From Streptomyces sp. NBC_00443 (GTDB taxonomy: Bacteria > Actinomycetota > Actinomycetes > Streptomycetales > Streptomycetaceae), in the NCBI RefSeq assembly GCF_036014175.1, contig NZ_CP107917.1:5580001-5644000 (forward strand): DNA of 64,000 nucleotides, written 5' to 3'. The translations under genes were made by a program, and so were the position numbers. Shown here one piece after another: positions 9,280 to 19,254 of this stretch. The first letter of the stretch is position 1, and each line of letters opens with the position of its first letter. The notes beneath the pieces are model-generated. The model saw only the letters and a list, made by a program, of their open reading frames with translations, was not told the origin of the DNA and did not search any database.

Positions 9280-10622
9280 CGCCGCCCCTCCCGCCTGAGC
9301 CGACGGACGTTGAACCACATCACGGGAATGACCAGGAGCAGCAGGAACACCGCGATCGCGCTCGCGATGCCCGGCTGGTCCTCGGAGAAGCCCTTGCGGT
9401 ACAGCTCCAGTGCCAGGACGTTCGCGTCGTCCTGGGAGGAGCCCGGGGCGATGATGAAGACCAGGTCGAAGATCTTCAGTACGTTGATCATCAGGGTGAC
9501 GGTGACGACCGCGAGTACGGGCGCCAGCAGCGGCACCGTGACGCGGCGGAACACCTGCCACTCGTTGGCGCCGTCGACGCGGGCCGCCTCCAGCAGATCG
9601 CGGGGGATGCCCGCGAGTCCGGCCGCGATCAGCACCATCGCGAAACCGGCCCACATCCAGATGTACGACCCGATGATGGCCGGCGTGACGAGGGACGGGC
9701 CGAGCCAGTCCAGGCCGTTGTACGGCTCCTTGAAGTTGTCCGGCGGGAGCCGCAGCTGAGCCCCCTCGGCGGCGGCCGGCAGCGTGAACGTGCCGTCGTC
9801 GGCGGCCTTCGCGCTGGCCACGACCTTGCCGTCCTTGACGGCCTCGATCTTCATCCCGGCATAGCCCAGCTCGGCCGCGTCGACCCCGCCGAGGGTGCCG
9901 ACACCCTTGCCGCGTGTGAAGTCCTGCCAGGTGGTGCCGGTGATCCCGGCCGGATCGGCCTTCGCCTGGACGGCCGCCTCGGAGCCGTCCGGCATCTGGT
10001 CGGGCACGACCCCCACCAGGGGCAGGCTGACCGGGGTGCCCGCGCTGACGGTGGCCTTGGTGATGAAGCCGCCACCCGGTGCCGCTTCGAGCGGCGACTC
10101 CCGCCCCGGGTGGGCCTTCGGGAACGCCGACGCCTGCGCGAAGGTGTCGTGCACGCCCACCCACACCGCGTTCGCGACGCCCTTGTCCGGATCCTGGTCG
10201 TACACGAGCCGGAAGATGATGCCCGCCGCCAGCATCGAGATCGCCATCGGCATGAAGACGACCAGCTTGAACGCCGTGCCCCAGCGCACCCGTTCGGTCA
10301 GCACCGCGAAGATCAGACCGAGCGCGGTGGCGACCGTCGGGGCGAACACCACCCAGATCACGTTGTTCTTGAGGGCCGTACGGATGCCGTCGTCCGTGAA
10401 CAGCGCCTCGTAGTTGTCGAATCCGGCGAAGCCGCCGCCGGACTGGTCGTAGAAGCTGCGCACGACCGAGTACCCGATCGGGTAGACCACGAGCGCGCCG
10501 AGCAGCACGAGGGCGGGCAGCAGGAAGAGCACCACCACGGACCTGCGCGTGCCGGTCACGCTCTTGCGCGACTTGGGTGCGGCAGGGGGCGCAGTGCCTC
10601 CTGCCGCTTCCGTCGACGCCAT
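9276..10622 (-). CDS. ABC sugar transporter permease, MalF-like with a large external loop
   Basis: 448 aa, start ATG 10622, only 4 bp behind the binding-protein stop. Six or more hydrophobic helices; the EAA loop is EAARVDGANEWQVFRRVTVPL. Between two helices lies a hydrophilic insert of about 140 residues (QDPDKGVANAVWVG through FKEPYNGLDWLG) rich in Gly, Asp and Thr. This is the MalF P2-like external loop expected to contact the binding protein. Translationally coupled to the MalG-like gene by ATGA. The longer-than-usual loop fits actinobacterial CUT1 permeases. Confidence 0.88.
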   Translation of the reverse strand: MASTEAAGGTAPPAAPKSRKSVTGTRRSVVVLFLLPALVLLGALVVYPIGYSVVRSFYDQSGGGFAGFDNYEALFTDDGIRTALKNNVIWVVFAPTVATALGLIFAVLTERVRWGTAFKLVVFMPMAISMLAAGIIFRLVYDQDPDKGVANAVWVGVHDTFAQASAFPKAHPGRESPLEAAPGGGFITKATVSAGTPVSLPLVGVVPDQMPDGSEAAVQAKADPAGITGTTWQDFTRGKGVGTLGGVDAAELGYAGMKIEAVKDGKVVASAKAADDGTFTLPAAAEGAQLRLPPDNFKEPYNGLDWLGPSLVTPAIIGSYIWMWAGFAMVLIAAGLAGIPRDLLEAARVDGANEWQVFRRVTVPLLAPVLAVVTVTLMINVLKIFDLVFIIAPGSSQDDANVLALELYRKGFSEDQPGIASAIAVFLLLLVIPVMWFNVRRLRREGRR

Positions 10623-10626
10623 GGCG

Positions 10627-12009
10627 TCAGTTTCCGAAGGCCGCGGCCGCGTCGGCTTCCAGCTTCTGCTGCGCGCCCGCGACGTCCGACGGGTTCTTCA
10701 GGAAGTCCTGGAGAGCCTTCCACTCACCCTTGCCGGGTGTGCCGCCGAAGGCCTGCGGGGCCTGGTCGGACATGTCGAAGCGGAAGTCGTCGCCCGAGTC
10801 GATCAGGGCCTTGGCGATCTTCTGCTGCACCTCGTTCGGGTACGCCGAGTTCTCCACGTTCTTGTTCGGCGAGAGGTAGCCGCCCAGCTTCGCCTGGATG
10901 GTCGCCGCGTCCGGGGAGGCCAGGAAAGTGGCCAGGGCCTGCGCGGCCTCGGAGTCCTGCAGGATGACGGCCGCGTCGCCACCGGAGACGACGGGTGCGG
11001 TGTCACCCACGGTCGGGAACGGGAACACCTTGGCGTCCGTGCCGACCTTCGCCTTGGCCTGCGTGATGTTGACCTGCGCGAAGTCGCCCTCGTAGACCAT
11101 GGCGGCCTTCGGCTGGTCGCCGCCGGTGTAGACCTGCGTGACGGAGGCCGGGAAGTCGGTCTGCAGCGCTCCGTCCGCGCCGCCCGCCACATAGTCCTTC
11201 TTGCCCCACACCTGGGCGAGCGTGGTGAGCGCGTCCTTCACGGACGGGTCGGTCCACTTGATCTGGTGACTGGCCAGCTGGTCGTACTTCTCCGGGCCCG
11301 CCTGCGAGAGGTAGATGTTCTCGAACCAGTCGGTGAGGGTCCAGCCCTCCGCACCGCCGACCGAGAACGGCGTGACGCCGGAGTCGTAGACGGTCTGCGC
11401 GGTGGTGAGCAGCTCGTCCCACGTCTTGGGCTCGGTGGCCCCCGCGTTCTCGAAGACCTGGGCGTTGTACCAGATCAGGGACTTGTTGGCGGCCTTGTAG
11501 TAGACGCCGTACTGCTTGTTGTCGACCTTGCCGATGTCCTGCCAGCCCTGCGAGTAGTTCTCCTGGAGCTCCTTGATCGCCTCGGCGCCCAGCGGCTTGG
11601 CCCACTTCTTGTCGACGGCCTGCTTGATGGCGCCGGGCTGCGGCAGCATCGCGATGTCCGGCGGCTGGCCGCCCGCGACCTTCGAGCCGAGGAAGTTGAT
11701 GATCGGGTCCTGGGCGGGCACGAAGGTGACCTTGGCGCCGGTGCGCTTCTCGAACTCCGCGAGGACCTTCTTGAAGTTCTCCTGCTCGGCACCGGTCCAC
11801 ACGGCGGCGACCTCGAGGGACTCGCCGTCCAGCTTGGGAAGGGTGACGGTGTCGGCGGTCTCCTGGCCGGATCCGCCCTGTTCGTTGCCACTGTCGTTGT
11901 CGTCGCCCCCGCATGCGGTGAGCGAGAGTGCGAGGGCGCCCGCGCATACGGCCGCCGCGGCCCTGACGGCCCTGCTTGTCCGGTTCCTGCTGCTCGTGCT
12001 GGTGCGCAT
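10627..12009 (-). CDS. ABC sugar transporter substrate-binding lipoprotein
   Basis: 460 aa. A signal peptide starts with MRTSTSSRNRTSRAVR, then a hydrophobic core and the lipobox LSLTAC with lipidated Cys33, followed by an acidic GGDDNDSGNEQGG tether. The body is an SBP_bac_1-like sugar-binding fold (KVTFVPAQDPIINFLGSK, GGQPPDIAMLPQPG, NKSLIWYNAQVFENAG). First gene of a three-gene uptake operon. I chose ATG 12009 over the upstream in-frame start at 12111 because it directly begins the signal peptide. A 12-bp palindrome 25 bp upstream is a likely sugar-repressor operator. The ligand cannot be called. Confidence 0.9.
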   Translation of the reverse strand: MRTSTSSRNRTSRAVRAAAAVCAGALALSLTACGGDDNDSGNEQGGSGQETADTVTLPKLDGESLEVAAVWTGAEQENFKKVLAEFEKRTGAKVTFVPAQDPIINFLGSKVAGGQPPDIAMLPQPGAIKQAVDKKWAKPLGAEAIKELQENYSQGWQDIGKVDNKQYGVYYKAANKSLIWYNAQVFENAGATEPKTWDELLTTAQTVYDSGVTPFSVGGAEGWTLTDWFENIYLSQAGPEKYDQLASHQIKWTDPSVKDALTTLAQVWGKKDYVAGGADGALQTDFPASVTQVYTGGDQPKAAMVYEGDFAQVNITQAKAKVGTDAKVFPFPTVGDTAPVVSGGDAAVILQDSEAAQALATFLASPDAATIQAKLGGYLSPNKNVENSAYPNEVQQKIAKALIDSGDDFRFDMSDQAPQAFGGTPGKGEWKALQDFLKNPSDVAGAQQKLEADAAAAFGN

Positions 12010-12033
12010 CACTGCCCCGTTCTTCGTGCCTCG

Positions 12034-12045
12034 TCGAACGTTCGA
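12034..12045. promoter_or_regulatory. Palindrome TCGAACGTTCGA, candidate operator of the ABC operon
   Basis: A perfect 12-bp palindrome placed 25-36 bp upstream of the binding-protein start, where a repressor would block the promoter or early transcript. Sugar importers of this kind are usually controlled by LacI or ROK proteins; no such gene is adjacent, so the regulator would act in trans. Confidence 0.45.
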
Positions 12046-12161
12046 GCGCTGTCCCGTGCGATCTGGTCTACGCCTTGGGTTTGAGGGCGGCAAGACCGCG
12101 TCCGCTGTCAAGTGGGAGATCGTGACCGGCTCGTGACCAGGGGCCCTGCGCTGGGGTGAAC

Positions 12162-12236
12162 GTCCCTGGGGGCTGCCGCCCCCAGACCCCCGCTATCGGC
12201 CTGAACGGCCTCGTCCTCAAACGCCGGACGGGCTGG
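12162..12236. repeat. Intergenic element with nested short hairpins, dispersed-repeat type
   Basis: The stretch holds CTGGGGG...CCCCCAG around a CTGCCG core, then GGCC...GGCC, then CGTCC...GGACG. This string (GGCTGCCGCCCCCAG to CAAACGCCGGACGGGCTG) is one I recall as a common dispersed intergenic element of Streptomyces chromosomes. It sits between the ABC operon and the tail of the FtsK-like gene and could act as its terminator. Only one copy is in this window. Confidence 0.55.
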
Positions 12237-12252
12237 ATTGCGCCGACCGGCG

Positions 12253-15200
12253 TTACAGGAGTGAGGGCACCTCGGTCGCCGCGACCTCCCGTGCCGCCCT
12301 CTCCACCGCACTGGCCAGCAACGCCAGGTCCGTAGGTCCGTTCCCCAGCTCGCGGACCGGGCGCCGGGCCGGCGGATCGCCCATGCGGTGCCACTCCAGC
12401 GGCACGACGGTGGGCCGCAGCGTCGCCGTCCGCGGGATACGTCCCGTGACCCGCCCGCCCTGGAACGGCACCGCTCTTCCGTCCGCCCAGGTCAGCCGGC
12501 CCCGCCCCGGTGCCGGTTCGTCCGGGCCCGCCGTCACCGCGTCCAGCGTCACCCGCAGCGTCGCCAGTCGCGCCGGCTCCGACTCCGCCGTACGGCCACC
12601 GATGGCCGCCGCGGCCACCAGATGCACGCCGAGCCGCTCGCCCTCGCGGGCCACCGCCTCCAGCGCGCGTATCACCGAGCCGGCCGCCGGCCTGCCCGGC
12701 GATCCCAGTGCGGGCGAGACCAGCGCGTCCAGGTCGTCCACGACCACCACGAGCCGGGGCAGCGGCGGCACGGCCTGGGCCTGCCGACGGGCCGCCCCCG
12801 GCCGCAGCCGGATCGTGGAACTGGTCGGCGCGTCCAGATCCCCCGTGAGATCAGCGGCACCCGCCCCCGCCGCGCGCTGTGCCACCATCCGGCCCGACAG
12901 CTCACGCCCGGTGTGCCACTCGGCGAAGTCGGACCGCCCGAGCAGCTCCGCGCGCCGCTTCAGCTCGGCGCTGAGCGACTGGGCGAACTCCCTCATGCGG
13001 ACGGGGTCGTTGGCGGTCAGGTGGGTGGTCACATGCGGTATGTCCGTGCACGCCCGCAGCCCCTCGCCGTGCCCGCCGCCCCCGCCGGCGCTGTCCCGGC
13101 CGTCGATCAGCACGACGCCCAGCCGGTCCGGCCGCTCGGCCGCGGCGAGCGAAGCGACGACGGCCCGCAGCAATTCCGTACGCCCGCTGCCGGGCGGCCC
13201 CTCGATCAGCAGGTGCGGTCCGTCGGCGCCGAGGTCCGCGCCGACCGGCCCGCGCGGCCCGGCCCCGAGCACGGCACACGCCCGCCCACCGAGGGCCCGA
13301 GGGTCGTCGGCCGCGTCGGCCCACCGCGCCATCAGCGACGCCGGGGTGGCCCGGGCCAGCCCCAACTCGTCGAGCAGCCGGGCCGCCTGAGGCAAGGGCA
13401 CGGACACGCGCGCGTGCCCCTCCCCGACGGTCCCCTCCGTCCGCAACGGCGCCAGGGCCCGTGCGAACCGCTCCGCCCAGGCGAGGGAGACGGCGTCCAC
13501 CGCGGCGACGGTGCCGTGCCCGATGGGGCCGTGCGGGGTGGCTGCGGGGGGAGCGGCACCGGGTGCGGCGGCACCGGGCCCGGCCGGGCTGTCGCCGGCC
13601 GTGCCGTGCCCGCCCGGGGCGCTGCCGGCCGTGCCGTGAGCTGCGGCGGTCTCGCGTCCGACGGCGCCCTGCTCGGACGACCCGCCCCGTGCCACCCGCA
13701 TCAGCCGCAGCGCCGTCGCCACGTCCCCGCTGAGCAGCCCGACCGCCCCGCACTCCCGGAACACCGGCGCCACCGTGCACGCCGCCTCGTAGGTCTCCGT
13801 CACCGGCGACGCGGGCGACGCCGAGGCCGTCTCGGCGAGGCACACGACGTGGATCCCGGCCCGCGGCCCCTCCAACGCCAGCCGCGCCACCGCGTCGCGC
13901 ACATCGGCGCCCCCGGGATCGCCGTCCACGACGACCACGGTGTACGGCCCGGGGAACCCGTCCGTCCCGTCACCGGGCACGTCGTCCTGGGCCCACGAGG
14001 GCCGCCGAACGGCAGGCTGCGCCGGCACCTGCCCGTCCGGCACGGCCGCGGCGCCCGCGCCCCGCGGCTGCGCCGTCAGGTCCTCCAGCCGCCGCAGCAG
14101 CTCCTCGGTACGGGCCGTCGCCTGTTCGCGGTCGTAGGCCAGCAGCAGGCGGCAGTCCTGGCCGTGTCCGGGGCGGACATGCGGGAGCCAGCCCAGCCAC
14201 GCCCACTCGGCGGTGCGCTCCTCCAGCGGGCGGGAGCGGTCCGCGCTGAGCAGGACCACCTCCAGGGCGTCGGGCGAGTGCAGCGCGGCGAGTTGGGCGA
14301 GCACCGCGCGGGCCAGTCCGGCGAGCCGCTCGCGTGGACCGGCCAGGCCCAGCGCGCCGACCTCCCGCAGATCGGTGGTCACCGGCACCGCGGGCAGCAG
14401 TCCCGAGGCGTCGGGCGCCGCACGGTCGGCCGTGCCGAGCCGCACCGTGAGGGCCTCCGGGTGCCCCGGTGAGCGCTCCCACAGCCGGGGCCCGGGCCCC
14501 AGCGCGGTCAGCAGCAGGGACGCCGGATCCGGCCAGGCCTCCGGCAATTGGGACCGGCTCGTCGGCGCGGGGAGCCCGGTCGCCTCGGCCGGCTCGTCGA
14601 CGTCGTACGTCCCGTGCCGGACCGCATCCTCCTCGCCGCGCCCGCCGGCCAGCCGCCGCGCCCACGCCGTGAGACCGCCGCGCCTGCGCACGCCCGGCGG
14701 GACGTCGGTGCCCCGCAGCGGGGTGCCCCTGCGGGTGCTGCCGGCCGCTGTGCCGTCGGTGAGCCCGGTCCCGGCGGCCGTGGACGCACCAGGGAACAAG
14801 TCCCCGGCGTCTTCCTCGCCTTGCCGCCCGTCGAGCGCGCCGACCCCGAAGCCCGCGCCGTGCGTCTCGCCGCCGCGCGGCCCCGGGAGCGGCGGATGCG
14901 CCCCTGCGTGCCGCTCGATGCGCGGTGCCCCGCCCTGGAGGGGCACGACGGGCGGCTCGCCGGTGCCGTGTTCCTGAGCGGTCGGCCGCGCTCCCGAGGA
15001 GGCGTCCGCGCCGCTTCCGTCCGCCACGCGTGCGTGCGGCACTGCAGCGTCACCCCGCCCGGGTGCCGCCGGGCCGTCGGCCTCGCGGCCGCCCCCGGCA
15101 GGGACACGGGTGTGCCCCTCCCCGTCCGGCTCCGTCCGCACCCGCGCCCCCGGGCCGCCGGCCGGAGTCAGCCGCAGGGCCGATTCGCCGATCCGCAGCA

Positions 15201-15747
15201 GGGCGCCCGGTACGAAGCGCACCGGACGGGTGGTCAGCCGGGTGCCGTCCAGCGTCGTGCCGTTGGTGGAGCCGAGGTCGGCGACCGAGACGCGGCCGTC
15301 GGCGGCGACCGTGACCGCGCAGTGCAGCCGGGAGACGTCCGGGTCGTCGAGTGGTACGTCGGCCTCGGCGGAGCGGCCGATGCGGATCTCGCCGCCGTGC
15401 AGAAGGTGGACCCCGCCCGCGTCCGGGCCCGCCACGACATGCAACTGCGTCGGGGCGTCGTCCAGCTCGGGGTGGGGCTCGGGCGCCGCGGGGGCGCCGA
15501 TCGAGAGTACGGCGCCGTCTATCAGAGGGGGCTCGCCGAGGGTGCTGCGCCGGTCGTCGAGGCGCTCCGCGCCCGCGTACAGCACGATCGGGCCGTCGCT
15601 CCCGGACACCGCCGAGGCGAGTGCCGAGGCCACCGTGGCCAGGGCCGTGCCCGCTGGTGCCGTGACCAGCACGTCGCAGCTCGCGGCGCGGCCACGCGCC
15701 GGGGCAGGCGGGGCCAGCGGGTCTACGACGGTCAGCCGGATCTGCAT
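12253..15747 (-). CDS. FHA-domain protein with FtsK/SpoIIIE-type ATPase domain
   Basis: 1164 aa. Residues 1-85 form a ubiquitin-like/FtsK N-terminal module (MQIRLTVVDP). Residues 105-190 are an FHA phosphothreonine reader with IRIGRSAEAD, VSRLHCAV and DLGSTNGT. A long Gly/Ala/Pro-rich disordered linker follows, then ATPase segments. Walker A is GPPGSGRTELL at about residue 845 and Walker B is LVVVVDDLDAL. There is no membrane helix, so it is not a DNA-pumping FtsK; it resembles the FtsK-like ATPases tied to type VII secretion or signalling. I took ATG 15747 because homologous proteins start with MQIRL; an extra 32 residues from ATG 15843 are possible. It is divergent from two Ser/Thr kinase genes, natural partners for an FHA protein. 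Confidence 0.82.
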   Translation of the reverse strand: MQIRLTVVDPLAPPAPARGRAASCDVLVTAPAGTALATVASALASAVSGSDGPIVLYAGAERLDDRRSTLGEPPLIDGAVLSIGAPAAPEPHPELDDAPTQLHVVAGPDAGGVHLLHGGEIRIGRSAEADVPLDDPDVSRLHCAVTVAADGRVSVADLGSTNGTTLDGTRLTTRPVRFVPGALLRIGESALRLTPAGGPGARVRTEPDGEGHTRVPAGGGREADGPAAPGRGDAAVPHARVADGSGADASSGARPTAQEHGTGEPPVVPLQGGAPRIERHAGAHPPLPGPRGGETHGAGFGVGALDGRQGEEDAGDLFPGASTAAGTGLTDGTAAGSTRRGTPLRGTDVPPGVRRRGGLTAWARRLAGGRGEEDAVRHGTYDVDEPAEATGLPAPTSRSQLPEAWPDPASLLLTALGPGPRLWERSPGHPEALTVRLGTADRAAPDASGLLPAVPVTTDLREVGALGLAGPRERLAGLARAVLAQLAALHSPDALEVVLLSADRSRPLEERTAEWAWLGWLPHVRPGHGQDCRLLLAYDREQATARTEELLRRLEDLTAQPRGAGAAAVPDGQVPAQPAVRRPSWAQDDVPGDGTDGFPGPYTVVVVDGDPGGADVRDAVARLALEGPRAGIHVVCLAETASASPASPVTETYEAACTVAPVFRECGAVGLLSGDVATALRLMRVARGGSSEQGAVGRETAAAHGTAGSAPGGHGTAGDSPAGPGAAAPGAAPPAATPHGPIGHGTVAAVDAVSLAWAERFARALAPLRTEGTVGEGHARVSVPLPQAARLLDELGLARATPASLMARWADAADDPRALGGRACAVLGAGPRGPVGADLGADGPHLLIEGPPGSGRTELLRAVVASLAAAERPDRLGVVLIDGRDSAGGGGGHGEGLRACTDIPHVTTHLTANDPVRMREFAQSLSAELKRRAELLGRSDFAEWHTGRELSGRMVAQRAAGAGAADLTGDLDAPTSSTIRLRPGAARRQAQAVPPLPRLVVVVDDLDALVSPALGSPGRPAAGSVIRALEAVAREGERLGVHLVAAAAIGGRTAESEPARLATLRVTLDAVTAGPDEPAPGRGRLTWADGRAVPFQGGRVTGRIPRTATLRPTVVPLEWHRMGDPPARRPVRELGNGPTDLALLASAVERAAREVAATEVPSLL

Positions 15748-16117
15748 CGGCGTCAGCGGTCCCTTCTGCGCTGGCGCGGACCAGGGCCCTCCAAGACGGC
15801 CCTCCCCACCCCACACGAGCACATCGGCCAGTACTGCACGCATCCTTGCACCTGCCACTGACAACGCGCCTCCCGCCCGAAGACAAGTGATCTTGATTGG
15901 TCGGCTCTGCCCGCAAAAGTGCCTGACAGATGACCTACCGACGACCGCTTGAGATCGGTCACGTCCGCTTGCGGCAACCACGAGACAGAGCCGAGCGTCT
16001 TTCCTTCGAACATGTACGGGAAGCCGTACGTAAGACGCACAGAAAGAGGACCGGCCGGTGCCCCGGGGCACGGCACTACAGTGGGTCGGAACGTAGGCAA
16101 GCAGCAGGGAGCGCGAC
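15748..16117. promoter_or_regulatory. Divergent promoter region between FHA-ATPase and pkaA
   Basis: 370 bp with no convincing gene. It must carry both promoters. The only structure I see is GTACGG-GAAG-CCGTAC at about 16014-16029, a perfect 6-bp inverted repeat. AGGGAG at 16107-16112 is the ribosome site for the kinase GTG start. Confidence 0.5.
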
Positions 16118-17809
16118 GTGCGGCCGGTAGGCAGCAAGTACTTCCTCGAGGAGCCGCTGGGTCGCGGCGCCACGGGGACCGTCTGGCGGGCCCGCCAGCG
16201 GGAGACCGCGGGCGCCGAGGCCGCGGTGCAGGGGCAGCCCGGCGAGACCGTCGCGATCAAGGTCCTCAAGGAGGAGCTCGCGAGCGACGCGGACATCGTC
16301 ATGCGGTTCCTGCGGGAGCGGTCCGTCCTGCTCCGGCTGACCCACCCGAACATCGTCCGGGTCCGTGACCTGGTCGTCGAGGGTGAGCTGCTGGCGCTCG
16401 TCATGGACCTCATCGACGGCCCCGACCTGCACCGCTACCTGCGCGAGAACGGCCCCTTCAGCCCGGTCGCCGCGTCCCTGCTCACCGCGCAGATCGCCGA
16501 CGCGCTGGCCTGCAGCCACGCCGACGGCGTCGTCCACCGCGACCTCAAGCCCGCCAACGTCCTGCTCCAGCAGAACGGCGGCCAGATGCACCCGATGCTG
16601 ACCGACTTCGGCATCGCCCGCCTCGCCGACTCCCCGGGCCTGACCCGCACCCACGAGTTCGTCGGCACCCCCGCGTACATCGCGCCCGAGTCCGCCGAGG
16701 GCCGTCCGCAGACGTCCGCCGTCGACATCTACGGCGCCGGAATCCTCCTCTACGAGCTGCTCACCGGGCGTCCGCCGTTCGGCGGCGGCTCCGCCCTGGA
16801 GGTCCTGCACCAGCACCTGAGCGCCGAGCCGCGCCGCCCGTCCACGGTCCCCGACCCGCTGTGGACCGTCATAGAACGCTGTCTGCGCAAGAACCCCGAC
16901 GAACGGCCCAGCGCCGAGAACCTCGCCCGCGGCCTGCGCGTCGTCGCCGAGGGCATCGGCGTGCACGCGAACTCCGCGCAGATCGCCGCGGCCGAGGGCG
17001 TCGCCGCGCTGCTCGCGCCCGACCCCGCGCCGGCGGCCGTGCCGGGCTCGGCCGACCCCACCCAGGTGCTGCAGCACGGCGCGCCCCCGGGGGCGTACGA
17101 CCCGAACGGCGCGACCAGCGTCATGCCGCACACCGGCGCCCCCGGCCAGGCGGGCGCCGCGGACCCCACGGCCGTACTGCCGAACACGGGCGGCCCCGGT
17201 GGACGGGGCGCCGCCGACCCGACGGCCGTCATGCCGCCGGTGCCGCCGGGACAGCCCGGTCAGCCCGGTCCGGAGGACCCGCACCCCTGGCAGAACCAGC
17301 TGCGTGCCGCCCGGGACCGCAACGAGCAGACGCAGGTCCAGTACCTCGACCCCAGCCAGGACCCGCTGCGCAGGCGCCCCCAGCGCCAGGCCGCCCGCCC
17401 GCAGCAGCAGCCCCAGCAGCCCCAGCAGCAGCGCCCGCCGCAGGGCTACGGCCATCCCCAGCAGCACCAGCCGCAGCAGTACGCCCCGCAGCGTCAGCCG
17501 CAGCAGCAGCCCCAGCGGTACGCCCCGCCGCCCACGCCGGAGCCGCAGCGGCCCCAGCGCGAGCCGCGTCAGCCGCGTCAGCGCAGTGCCAACCCGATGC
17601 GGATCCCCGGCCTGGGCTGCCTCAAGGGCTGCCTGTTCACGATCGTCATCCTGTTCGTGGCGGGCTGGCTGGTCTGGGAGCTGAGCCCGTTGCAGGAGTG
17701 GATCGGCACGGGCAAGGGCTACTGGGACCAGCTCGGCGACTGGTTCAGCACCGTGAGCGGGTGGATCGGGGACCTTAGCGGCTCGGGTGGCGGCTCGGGC
17801 ACGAGCTGA
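16118..17809 (+). CDS. pkaA: Membrane-anchored Ser/Thr protein kinase, PkaA type
   Basis: 563 aa Hanks-type kinase. Catalytic domain residues 1-275: glycine loop GRGATGTVW at 16-23, Lys48 (VAIKVLK), catalytic HRDLKPAN at 140-147 (Asp142), DFGIAR, and GTPAYIAPE in the activation segment. A long Pro/Gln-rich segment ([10 protein letters not shown] runs) follows, then one membrane helix near 505-523 and a Gly/Ser tail. Start GTG 16118 with AGGGAG upstream. Length, Pro/Gln tail and the tandem second kinase match S. coelicolor PkaA as I remember it. Repeated ADPTAV motifs after the catalytic domain offer Thr sites for autophosphorylation and FHA binding. The divergent FHA-ATPase is a plausible substrate or reader. 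Confidence 0.85.
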   Translation: MRPVGSKYFLEEPLGRGATGTVWRARQRETAGAEAAVQGQPGETVAIKVLKEELASDADIVMRFLRERSVLLRLTHPNIVRVRDLVVEGELLALVMDLIDGPDLHRYLRENGPFSPVAASLLTAQIADALACSHADGVVHRDLKPANVLLQQNGGQMHPMLTDFGIARLADSPGLTRTHEFVGTPAYIAPESAEGRPQTSAVDIYGAGILLYELLTGRPPFGGGSALEVLHQHLSAEPRRPSTVPDPLWTVIERCLRKNPDERPSAENLARGLRVVAEGIGVHANSAQIAAAEGVAALLAPDPAPAAVPGSADPTQVLQHGAPPGAYDPNGATSVMPHTGAPGQAGAADPTAVLPNTGGPGGRGAADPTAVMPPVPPGQPGQPGPEDPHPWQNQLRAARDRNEQTQVQYLDPSQDPLRRRPQRQAARPQQQPQQPQQQRPPQGYGHPQQHQPQQYAPQRQPQQQPQRYAPPPTPEPQRPQREPRQPRQRSANPMRIPGLGCLKGCLFTIVILFVAGWLVWELSPLQEWIGTGKGYWDQLGDWFSTVSGWIGDLSGSGGGSGTS

Positions 17810-17944
17810 CCCGGGGGCCGACGGGGTACGGCGTCGGCTGGTTTGGTTATTTGTCGACACCTGGCGGGTGATTTCCGCCTCGGCGGTGAAGGTTGGCTCT
17901 TCGGACGCGTAGCTTTAGCGACACACGCGTCTGTAGGAGCAGCC

Positions 17945-19185
17945 TTGGCACGGAAGATCGGCAGCCGGTACACCGCCAACCAGATCCTGGGGCGGGGCAG
18001 CGCCGGCACGGTGTGGCTGGGCGAGGGGCCCGAGGGGCCCGTCGCCATCAAGCTGCTGCGCGAGGACCTCGCGTCCGACCAGGAACTCGTCGGACGCTTC
18101 GTGCAGGAGCGCACGGCTCTGCTCGGCCTGGAGCATCCGAACGTGGTCTCCGTACGCGACCTCGTGGTCGACGGAAACGACCTCGCGCTCGTCATGGACC
18201 TGGTCCGGGGCACGGACCTGCGCACCCGGCTCGACCGCGAGCGGCGACTCGCGCCCGAGGCGGCCGTGGCGATCGTCGCGGACGTCGCCGACGGGCTGGC
18301 GGCGGCGCATGCGGGCGGGGTCGTGCACCGGGACGTCAAGCCCGAGAACGTCCTGCTGGACATGCAGGGGCCGCTGGGACCCGGGGGCGCCCATCCCGCC
18401 CTCCTGACGGACTTCGGCGTGGCGAAGCTCATCGACTCACCGCGCCGCACCCGCGCCACGAAGATCATCGGGACGCCGGACTACCTGGCGCCGGAGATCG
18501 TGGAAGGGCTGCCCCCGCGGGCCGCGGTCGACATCTACGCACTGGCGACCGTCCTGTACGAGCTTCTCGCGGGCTTCACCCCCTTCGGCGGCGGCCACCC
18601 GGGCGCGGTGCTCCGCCGTCATGTCACGGAGAGCGTGGCGCCGCTGCCCGGCATCCCCGACGAGCTCTGGCAACTGCTCGTGCAGTGCCTGGCGAAGGCA
18701 CCGGCCTCGCGGCTGCGGGCGTCGGAGCTCGGGGCGCGGCTGCGGGAGCTGCTGCCGTGGGTGGCCGGGATGCCGCCGCTGGATGTGGACGAGCCGGACG
18801 CGGAGCCTGCGGAGGACGAGGCTCCGGTCGCCGAGGAGGCGGCGCCGGCGGGAGAGCGGGTGCGGCGGCGGGGAGCGGTCCCGTTGGTGCCGGGCGCGAA
18901 GCCGGCGGACTCCAACCGGGACACGCATACGTCGATGAGGGTGCCGGGGCCCGACGAGCTGGCCGGGGGTGCGCGGGGTACGGCACGGGTGCCCCGGGCA
19001 GCGGGTGCCCCCGCCCGGGCTCCGCCCGTCATCGTGCCGTGACGCGTCGGCGCCGGGTGGCGGTGGGGGCGGCCGCGGTGGCGCTGGTGGCGGCGGCGGG
19101 GGTGGGCGCATGGCTGGCGACCTCGGAGGACGACGCCGGGGCGACACCCCAGGACACGAACAACACGGCTCCGGCGACCCCGTAG
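17945..19185 (+). CDS. pkaB: Ser/Thr protein kinase, PkaB type, membrane-anchor tail frame-shifted
   Basis: TTG 17945 is preceded by GGAG at 5 nt spacing and gives a kinase domain with GRGSAGTVW, VAIKLL (Lys36), HRDVKPEN (Asp130), DFGVAK and GTPDYLAPE. The frame stops at 19042 after 365 residues with no membrane helix. The -1 frame, open to 19185, supplies RRRRVAVGAAAVALVAAAGVG and a short acidic tail, the expected C-terminal anchor. Restoring one C in the C5 run at about 19007-19012 joins ...RAAGAP to RPGSARHR..., giving about 413 aa, close to the 417 aa I recall for PkaB. Either the sequence lost a base or this strain makes a soluble kinase. Tandem with pkaA, 135 bp apart. Confidence 0.78.
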
Positions 19186-19254
19186 CTTCGTCGCCCCAGC
19201 CCCCGGCCCGGTCACCCGGCATGGCCCGCTTGGCGGAGCCGTTACGCTGGAGGC

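Noticed and set aside
15915-15930. CCTGACA near the kinase promoter as a member of the cluster motif
   Set aside because: Only one copy with no second at 11 or 20 bp, and outside the cluster; likely chance.
15748-16413. N-terminal extension of the FHA-ATPase frame past 15747
   Set aside because: Ser/Arg-rich, overlaps the kinase gene on the other strand and lacks conservation signals; MQIRL start is typical.
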